This document shows positions 6,111 to 10,684 of a stretch of 10,684 nucleotides of DNA, in pieces. Source of the stretch: Alphaproteobacteria bacterium (GTDB lineage Bacteria > Pseudomonadota > Alphaproteobacteria > ATCC43930 > CGMCC-115725); the NCBI GenBank assembly GCA_005884825.1, contig VAZT01000104.1:1-10684 (forward strand), written 5' to 3'. How positions within the stretch are numbered: position 1 is the stretch's first letter; every line of letters begins with the position of its first letter. The translations under genes and the position numbers were made by a program. The notes beneath the pieces are model-generated. The model was not told where the DNA came from and ran no database searches. It saw only the letters and a list, made by a program, of their open reading frames with translations.

Positions 6111-8414
6111 CTGCATCGCGCGCCAGAGGCGCTCGGGGGTGGCGGGCATTTCGATGTGGCGGATGCCGAGCGGGGAGAGTGCGTTGACCAGCGCATTGCC
6201 GATCGCCGGCAAGGCGCCGACATTGCCCGCTTCGCCCGCACCCTTGACGCCGAGCGGATTGGTCTGGGTCGGCACCGGGTGATCCTCACAGTCGATTGCC
6301 GACAGCGTGTCCGCTCGCGGCATCGCGTAATCCATAAACGATCCGGTCAACAGCTGCCCCGAATCCGGGTCGAAGCGAATGTCCTCCATCAGCACCTGAC
6401 CCACACCCTGGGCAATGCCGCCGCGGATCTGGCCCTCGAGCAACAGCGGGTTCATGACCGTGCCGACATCGTCGACAACGCTGTAGCGCAGGATCTCGAC
6501 GGCACCCGTGTCCTCGTCGATCTCGAGCTCGCAAATATGGCAGCCATTGGGAAAGTTCTGTTCCTTGCAGCTGAAGGTGGCGCCGGCGATCAGGCCGAGA
6601 TCCAAACCCTCGGGCAGGTTCTGCGGGTTGAGCGACTCCTTGGCGATCTCGCCGACCGTCAAGGTGCGGTTTGAGCGCGGAGCCGAAAAGAGGCCGTCGT
6701 CAAAGCGGACCTCGTCCGCATCGGCGCCGAGGATGCGGCCGGCGATCGCCTTTGCCTTCGTGACGATCTTCTCGGTCGCGAGATGAACTGCCGAGCCGCC
6801 GAGCGAGGCCGAACGCGAGCCGCCGGTGCCTTCGCCGATCGCCACCTTCTCGGTGTCGCCTTGCACGTAATGGACCTGATCGGGGTGGATGCCCAGCCGA
6901 TCGCACAAGAGCTGCTTGTAGACGGTCTCGTGACCCTGGCCCTGGGTGACCGAGCCTGAGACAAGGGTTACGGTGCCGCTGCGGTCGAATCGGATCTCGG
7001 CCGCCTCGAAGCCACCCGCCGCGGCGCGCTCGATCGTGTTGGCAAGGCCGATGCCGCGCAACTTCCCGCGCCGGCGTGCCTCCGCCCGGCGTCTCTCGAA
7101 ATCGGCGGCGTCGGCGAGATCGAGCGCCATGTCGAGGCACTTCTCGAACTCGCCGCAATCATAGGTAAAGGTCAGGCCCGATTTGAACGGCATCGCCTCC
7201 GGTGGGATCGTGTTCCGTCGGCGCAATTCAATGGGGTCGATGCCGAGCTCGGCAGCGGCCTCGTCGACCATCCGCTCGATGACATAACCCGCCTCGGGTC
7301 GCCCGTTGCCGCGATAGGCCCGCATCGGGTTGGTATGAGTGTAGACTGCGGTCACGTCGGCGTGCACGGCGGGAGTGCGGTAAACCCCCGCCAAGGTCCC
7401 GAGATTGTTGACGAACGCGTTCGAGCCGGCCTGCGGGTAGGCGCCAACGGCGGCGATCGTTTTGACCCTGAGGCCGAGAAAATGGCCGTCGCGGTCGAGC
7501 GCCAGCTCGGCCTCGGTGACGTTGTCGCGGGCCTGGGCGTCGCCGAGAAAAGCCTCCGACCGGGTGCTCGTCCATTTGACCGGGCGTCCGGTGAGCTTCG
7601 AGGCGAGCAACACCAGCGCCACCTCGTTGTAGATCGCCGACTTCATACCAAAGCTGCCGCCGATATCGCCGGCGACGACACGCACTCGGCTTTCCGGCGC
7701 CTTCAGAATGTTTGCCAGCTCGGCGCGATAGCCGTGGACGCGCTGCAGGGTCGTGTAGATCGTGTAATGGCCGTCGGCGGTGTTGTAGTCGCCGATCGCG
7801 CCGCGCGGCTCCATCGTCGCGGCGGTCACCCGGTTGATGACGAATTTGCGCCGAACGATGTGCGCGGCACCTGCGAAGGCGGCGTCGGTCGCCACCTTGT
7901 CGCCCTCGAGATAGACAAAGCAAATGTTGTCTGGGCACTCGTCCCAGACCAACGGCGTGCCGGGTTTTACCGCATCTTCGGTCGAGACGACCGCCGGCAG
8001 CGGCTCGTAGTCGACCTCGATCAGCTCCGCCGCATCCGCCGCCTGGTGGCGCGTCTCGGCGACCACAAAAGCGACATAGTCGCCGACCCAGCGGACGCGA
8101 TCCTTGACCAATGCCGGAAAGCGCGGCCGATAGGCGGGCGAACCGTCACGCCGCATGTTCCCCGAGGCGGACGGCAGGTCGCCCCAACCCGAGGCTTGCC
8201 AATCCGCACCCGTTACGACGGCGAGCACCCCGGGGGTGGCTTTCGCGGCGGTGGTGTCGATCGAGCGGATCCGGGCATGTGCGTGGGGTGAGCGCAGCAC
8301 ATACCCGAACGCCATGCGCGGCAACACCATGTCGTCGACGTAGCGGCCGCCGCCACGCAACAACCGCGGATCCTCGAACCGCGGCACCGCCTGCCCCAAC
8401 GCAAACTCACCCAT
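6093..8414 (-). CDS. Xanthine dehydrogenase / CO dehydrogenase-like molybdopterin-binding large subunit (form II-like)
   Basis: Large catalytic subunit of a molybdenum hydroxylase, which oxidises a substrate such as an aldehyde or N-heterocycle using water and passes electrons through partner [2Fe-2S] and FAD subunits. The substrate cannot be read from the sequence. Seen in 773 residues: the N-terminal GQAVPRFEDPRLLRGGGRYVDD typical of CoxL-like proteins; GDIGGSFGMK (249-258); AYRGNGR (366-372); the cofactor-binding TQGQGHE (from about 490); GEGTGGSRSAS; and the GAGE motif carrying the likely catalytic Glu728. True CO dehydrogenase (form I) has AYxCSFR; this loop is the form II type, here with Asn where AYRGAGR is usual. 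Length and motifs look complete. The ATG has GGAGGA at 8421-8426, seven to eight bases upstream. No small or medium subunit gene is in view. The vapC stop is 24 bases upstream on the same strand, so cotranscription is possible. Confidence 0.92.
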   Translation of the reverse strand: MGEFALGQAVPRFEDPRLLRGGGRYVDDMVLPRMAFGYVLRSPHAHARIRSIDTTAAKATPGVLAVVTGADWQASGWGDLPSASGNMRRDGSPAYRPRFPALVKDRVRWVGDYVAFVVAETRHQAADAAELIEVDYEPLPAVVSTEDAVKPGTPLVWDECPDNICFVYLEGDKVATDAAFAGAAHIVRRKFVINRVTAATMEPRGAIGDYNTADGHYTIYTTLQRVHGYRAELANILKAPESRVRVVAGDIGGSFGMKSAIYNEVALVLLASKLTGRPVKWTSTRSEAFLGDAQARDNVTEAELALDRDGHFLGLRVKTIAAVGAYPQAGSNAFVNNLGTLAGVYRTPAVHADVTAVYTHTNPMRAYRGNGRPEAGYVIERMVDEAAAELGIDPIELRRRNTIPPEAMPFKSGLTFTYDCGEFEKCLDMALDLADAADFERRRAEARRRGKLRGIGLANTIERAAAGGFEAAEIRFDRSGTVTLVSGSVTQGQGHETVYKQLLCDRLGIHPDQVHYVQGDTEKVAIGEGTGGSRSASLGGSAVHLATEKIVTKAKAIAGRILGADADEVRFDDGLFSAPRSNRTLTVGEIAKESLNPQNLPEGLDLGLIAGATFSCKEQNFPNGCHICELEIDEDTGAVEILRYSVVDDVGTVMNPLLLEGQIRGGIAQGVGQVLMEDIRFDPDSGQLLTGSFMDYAMPRADTLSAIDCEDHPVPTQTNPLGVKGAGEAGNVGALPAIGNALVNALSPLGIRHIEMPATPERLWRAMQASSDA

Positions 8415-8420
8415 GCTAAA

Positions 8421-8426
8421 TCCTCC
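8421..8426 (-). promoter_or_regulatory. Ribosome binding site of the hydroxylase gene
   Basis: GGAGGA on the minus strand, a near-perfect Shine-Dalgarno, ends six bases before ATG 8414. It fixes the start and lies in the 24-base gap after vapC, so the gene can be translated from a vapBC transcript. Confidence 0.8.
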
Positions 8427-8438
8427 GAATGCCCGCCG

Positions 8439-8858
8439 TTAGCGAAACGGGTTTACGATGACAACCCGCTCGACCTCCTGACCGTGGCTCATGTCTTCTG
8501 AATAGAGTTCGCGGCATCCAAGGGCGCGAGCCGCCGCGATGATCGCGCTGTCCCAGTAGGAAAACCCGTGCGCCGCTTTGATTTCAAGTGCGCTGGTCAG
8601 CAACGAGAGAGTGATCTCCTGGACCTTAAACCGGGTCCATGCGGTAAGAAGTCCCACGGCGGTCTCATGAGGCAACGGGCGGGGCCGCGTGGCCCGGGTC
8701 GCCTGGACATAGAATTCCTGCAGCACCTGTACCGATAACGCGCCATCCTCTCGACCCAGCAGAGCGATGGCTCGCTCCCGCTTGAGGGCGTCAGCCGGGT
8801 TCCGGCTGATCGAGTAGAGCAAGATATTCGTGTCGAGGAAATGCGGCGTTTTACTCAG
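8439..8858 (-). CDS. vapC: PIN-domain ribonuclease toxin (VapC family), apparent CTG start
   Basis: VapC toxins are Mg-dependent endoribonucleases that cleave tRNA or rRNA and stall translation when the antitoxin is lost. From the CTG at 8858 the product has 139 residues, the usual size. The four PIN acidic residues are present: Asp9 in FLDTNILLYS, Glu48 in LQEFYV, Asp103 in YWDSAIIAAA and Asp122 in SEDMSHG. The start is odd: there is no ATG, GTG or TTG near the domain start. The CTG overlaps the vapB stop as CTGA, mirroring the common ATGA overlap of vapBC pairs and suggesting translational coupling. The only other start is ATG 8936, which would add 26 Arg/Pro-rich residues not seen in the family and overlap vapB by 82 bases. 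Family assignment is strong, the start is inferred, and the RNA target is unknown. Confidence 0.9.
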   Translation of the reverse strand: MSKTPHFLDTNILLYSISRNPADALKRERAIALLGREDGALSVQVLQEFYVQATRATRPRPLPHETAVGLLTAWTRFKVQEITLSLLTSALEIKAAHGFSYWDSAIIAAARALGCRELYSEDMSHGQEVERVVIVNPFR

Positions 8859-9091
8859 GCGCCGCGGCGGTGAACATCGTCGCGGGGAAGCCGGTCGGAC
8901 CCGTCGAAGTCGGTGATGCGCTCGCGCAATTCGCATTCTTGGCGCTTCAGCCGCTCGGTTTCACTTTCGCCTGAGGCAAGATCCAGCAAGAATTTCTTTA
9001 CCAGCGCGGAGACGGACGTGTCCCGCTGGGCGGCTATCATGCGGGCGCGCCGATAGGTGTCGTCATCGAGTGATACTGTGAGGTTTTTCAT
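8855..9091 (-). CDS. vapB: Ribbon-helix-helix antitoxin (VapB family)
   Basis: Antitoxin that binds and neutralises the adjacent PIN toxin and, as a dimer, represses the operon. Seen: 78 residues from ATG 9091. The N-terminus MKNLTVSLDDDTYRRARMIA followed by TSVSALVKKFLLDL is a typical RHH DNA-binding fold (beta strand about 3-8, two helices to about 43). The charged C-terminal tail (about 44-78) is the expected toxin-wrapping part. ATG 9091 is chosen because the beta strand begins right there. A longer frame from TTG 9127 is possible, but that TTG is part of a TTGACA -35 box. No Shine-Dalgarno precedes ATG 9091, which fits a leaderless mRNA. The stop overlaps vapC by four bases (CTGA). Confidence 0.9.
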   Translation of the reverse strand: MKNLTVSLDDDTYRRARMIAAQRDTSVSALVKKFLLDLASGESETERLKRQECELRERITDFDGSDRLPRDDVHRRGA

Positions 9092-9103
9092 AGTTTCACA
9101 GTA
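9074..9103. promoter_or_regulatory. Candidate VapB operator (inverted repeat)
   Basis: Perfect 8-bp inverted repeat TACTGTGA (9074-9081) and TCACAGTA (9096-9103) with a 14-base spacer, centred on the vapB start codon. The upstream half-site contains the proposed -10 element. RHH antitoxins commonly bind such paired sites in their own promoter, so VapB or VapBC bound here would block transcription. One half-site is coding (Leu-Thr-Val-Ser), so part of it could reflect protein constraint. Confidence 0.5.
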
Positions 9104-9127
9104 GCTATTCCAAATGAGCGATGTCAA
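9098..9127 (-). promoter_or_regulatory. vapBC promoter, probably giving a leaderless transcript
   Basis: On the minus strand a perfect -35 TTGACA (9127-9122), an 18-base spacer and TACTGT as -10 (9103-9098). The expected start point, about seven bases further, falls on or beside the A of ATG 9091. The -35 is strong and the -10 only partial (three of six), but the absence of a ribosome binding site before ATG 9091 supports the arrangement. Confidence 0.55.
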
Positions 9128-9172
9128 GCGAGGGTTCCATAGCCGAGTTACCTCGCCGCGTGGCGACCGAAC

Positions 9173-9192
9173 CGGCTCGTCACAACGAGCCG
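9173..9192. terminator. Hairpin with a nearby T-run, possible terminator
   Basis: CGGCTCGT, CACA, ACGAGCCG: a perfect 8-bp stem with a four-base loop. On the plus strand a run of five T's begins about nine bases after the stem, further than in a good intrinsic terminator. No plus-strand gene reads into it, so it may be a relic or serve another role. Confidence 0.3.
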
Positions 9193-9443
9193 TGCTGGCT
9201 GTTTTTGCTGTTATCTGCAGTGAAATATCAGCGAGCCGCCATCTATCTGCCGCCGAAATCCTGGCAGTCTTGCGGCGCCGAGTGGGTGAGAACAGCGGCG
9301 ATGCTGGCTGTTACCTGGCTGTTGTTCGCTGTACTGCTGCTCATTGGATGCTCGTTTCAACTGTCTTTAATGCATTCGTTACGACCTTAGGTTACCATAT
9401 TTAATCCTGAAAACGCAAGACTGTTGGAAAACCGGCTGGACAA

Positions 9444-9472
9444 TTGACGGCTCAGGCAAAATTTTATAGCAT
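9444..9472 (+). promoter_or_regulatory. Likely promoter of the TPR protein gene
   Basis: TTGACG (9444-9449), 17 bases, then TAGCAT (9467-9472), in an AT-rich stretch about 80 bases before the start codon. The -35 matches five of six consensus positions and the -10 four of six. The -10 lies in the first copy of a 15-bp tandem repeat, and the second copy offers a duplicate hexamer 15 bases downstream. Confidence 0.4.
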
Positions 9473-9495
9473 CAGAAAAAATAGCATCAGAAAAA
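9466..9495. repeat. Perfect 15-bp tandem duplication
   Basis: ATAGCATCAGAAAAA occurs twice without a gap (9466-9480 and 9481-9495), followed by a third partial ATAG. It lies between the likely -35 and the ribosome binding site of the TPR gene. It looks like a recent slippage duplication and changes the leader length and possibly the -10 choice. Confidence 0.85.
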
Positions 9496-9550
9496 TAGTG
9501 ATCGACTGCGGTAGATCCAGACCGCAGAACTTCTGCAAGGGGAGAGGCCA

Positions 9551-10684
9551 ATGAAGTCGTCTCGAATCGCCGCCGCGATCTTTTTGGCGGGCCTCGTTGG
9601 TGTTGCCGGTGTGGCAAGCGCCGTTGCGGAAACTGGCGACAAGGCGCCCGCCGCGGCCAGGAGCAGCGAGGTCGAGTTTCCGATTTCCTGCGGCGCGCCC
9701 GCCCAGAAGAAGTTCAACCAGGCCGTCTGGATCTTGCACTCCTTCTGGTACGAGGAGGCGGTCAAGGCCTTTACCGCCGTCACCGAGGTCGAGCCTGATT
9801 GCGCTATGGGCTATTGGGGCATCGCGATGAGCCACTGGTACCCGCTGTGGTACCCGCCCAATCCGGCGGCGCTGAAGGCGGGGTCGGCGGCGGTCGAGAA
9901 GGCGGTGGCCGCGAAGCAGAAGACCGATCGCGAGAGCGATTACATCGCGGCGATCGCCACGTTCTACCGTGACAACGACAAGATCGATCATCGGACGCGG
10001 GCGGTCGCTTATGAGAAAGCGATGGAGCAGGTGCATTTGCGGTATCCCGATGATCGGGAAGGCGGAGTGTTCTACTCCCTCGCGCTGGTCGCGACGGCGC
10101 CACCTACCGACAAGACCTACGCCAATCAGAAGAAGGCGCGCGCGATCCTCGAAAAGGTGCGGGCGGAATTGCCTAATCATCCGGGGGTCGCGCACTACCT
10201 GATCCACGCCAACGACTCGGCGGAGATGGCCGAAGACGGACTGACGGCGGCGCTGTGCTATGCCGACATCGCGCCGGCGGTGCCGCATGCGCTGCACATG
10301 CCGTCCCATATCTTCACGCGTCTGGGAATGTGGCGGCAGTCGATCGACGCCAACCGAGCGGCGACCGCTGCCGGCCTCGCCTATGTCAGGGAGGAGCTCG
10401 GCCCCGACGCCTTCAATGGCGAGGCCGTCCACTCGATGGACTATATGGAATACGCCTATTTGCAGATGGGGCAGGACCGCGACGCGAAGCGCATCGTCGA
10501 CGAGCTGCTGACATTTGGACGAGCCAATGTGCCGAACCTCCCGATGGCCTATGCCATCGCGGCAATGCCGGCGCGCTATGCGGTTGAACGCCGGAACTGG
10601 TCGGAGGCCGCCGTCCTGACCCTACCCCCGATGGCGTTTCCCTGGGAGCGCTTCCCTTGGGCCGAGGCGATGATCTCGTTTACG
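9551..10684 (+). CDS. Secreted tetratricopeptide-repeat-type protein with histidine motifs, N-terminal part
   Basis: 378 codons from ATG 9551 (GGAG six bases upstream), running off the right edge. Seen: a signal peptide (charged KSSR, hydrophobic core to about residue 26, likely cleavage after ...ASAVA), so the protein is probably periplasmic. A short Ala-rich linker follows. Then come helix-pair segments: CGAPAQKKFNQAVWILHSFW and YEEAVKAFTAVTEVEPDCAMGYWG (Cys47, Cys84) form a clear TPR unit. A His-rich core follows with HPGVAHYLIH (His210, 215, 219) and PHALHMPSHIFTRLGMW (His246, 249, 253), then another TPR-like hairpin from about 256. Similar proteins, usually some 550-600 residues, are commonly annotated only as TPR proteins; no activity is known to me. 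The clustered His residues suggest metal or cofactor binding, an inference only. It shows no operon link to its neighbours in view. Confidence 0.85.
   Translation, partial: MKSSRIAAAIFLAGLVGVAGVASAVAETGDKAPAAARSSEVEFPISCGAPAQKKFNQAVWILHSFWYEEAVKAFTAVTEVEPDCAMGYWGIAMSHWYPLWYPPNPAALKAGSAAVEKAVAAKQKTDRESDYIAAIATFYRDNDKIDHRTRAVAYEKAMEQVHLRYPDDREGGVFYSLALVATAPPTDKTYANQKKARAILEKVRAELPNHPGVAHYLIHANDSAEMAEDGLTAALCYADIAPAVPHALHMPSHIFTRLGMWRQSIDANRAATAAGLAYVREELGPDAFNGEAVHSMDYMEYAYLQMGQDRDAKRIVDELLTFGRANVPNLPMAYAIAAMPARYAVERRNWSEAAVLTLPPMAFPWERFPWAEAMISFT

Larger units (their letters stand above)
9128..9550. other. Intergenic region between vapB and the TPR protein gene
   Basis: No gene is supported here. 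Two overlapping short plus-strand frames beginning near 9114-9121 lack a ribosome binding site, start inside the vapB promoter and match no family I recognise. The left part holds a perfect hairpin (9173-9192). From about 9340 the DNA becomes clearly more AT-rich, and the right end holds a 15-bp tandem duplication and a likely promoter for the next gene. Confidence 0.6.

Noticed and set aside
7335..8291. A 318-codon plus-strand frame inside the hydroxylase gene
   Set aside because: It is antisense to an intact, motif-rich gene and has no family match or ribosome binding site.
6093..8414. True aerobic CO dehydrogenase large subunit (CoxL form I)
   Set aside because: The diagnostic AYxCSFR loop with its Cys is absent; the protein has AYRGNGR, and no coxM or coxS gene is adjacent.
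9092..9127. vapB starting at TTG 9127
   Set aside because: That TTG is the first half of a consensus TTGACA -35 box, and the RHH fold begins right after ATG 9091.
9114..9404. Small plus-strand frames in the vapB-TPR intergenic region
   Set aside because: They begin within the vapB promoter, lack a Shine-Dalgarno and show no recognisable domain. The hydrophobic stretch in one of them is not enough evidence.
9464..10432. A 322-codon minus-strand frame opposite the TPR gene
   Set aside because: It is a shadow of the plus-strand gene, which has a signal peptide, an RBS and a recognisable TPR pattern.

Overview
The window is GC-rich DNA whose gene content and order point to an alphaproteobacterium. 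The evidence is an RNase E whose S1 domain is split by a long acidic, Pro/Ala-rich insertion, divergent from a class A penicillin-binding protein gene (mrcA) that is followed by prfB. The order or genus cannot be fixed from the sequence. No single gene looks like a new system; most of the window is housekeeping, with a short accessory stretch on the right.

Layout. Positions 1-1672 (minus) hold the N-terminal 557 codons of RNase E/G, cut by the left edge. Positions 1673-2187 are a 515-base divergent intergenic region with a 16-bp tandem repeat, a GC hairpin and weak promoter-like sites. Positions 2188-4722 (plus) are a complete PBP1A. A pair of hairpins forming one 80-bp inverted repeat (4729-4808) separates it from prfB (4836-5961, plus), which encodes release factor 2 through a programmed +1 frameshift at CTT TGA C. 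The 131 bases between the convergent prfB and the next gene carry a decayed fragment (about 5968-6052) homologous to an internal part of that gene.

Positions 6093-8414 (minus) encode the molybdopterin-binding large subunit of a xanthine dehydrogenase / CO-dehydrogenase-like hydroxylase (form II-like, not a true CO dehydrogenase), with no FAD or iron-sulfur partner in view. Just upstream on the same strand lies a VapBC toxin-antitoxin pair: vapB at 8855-9091 and vapC at 8439-8858, the latter with an apparent CTG start inside a CTGA overlap. The vapB promoter appears to give a leaderless mRNA and lies within a perfect 8-bp inverted repeat that may be the VapB operator. The vapC stop is 24 bases from the hydroxylase start, so the three genes may form one transcript. 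A 459-base intergenic region follows, AT-rich on its right side, then a secreted TPR-type protein (9551 onward, plus) cut by the right edge.

How the parts work together: RNase E (RNA decay), PBP1A (cell wall synthesis) and RF2 (translation termination) are independent core functions sharing a conserved neighbourhood. The vapBC-hydroxylase cluster and the TPR gene are accessory. The items most worth a second look are the vapB promoter/operator with the CTG-started toxin, the hydroxylase gene relic beside prfB, and the histidine cluster in the TPR protein.
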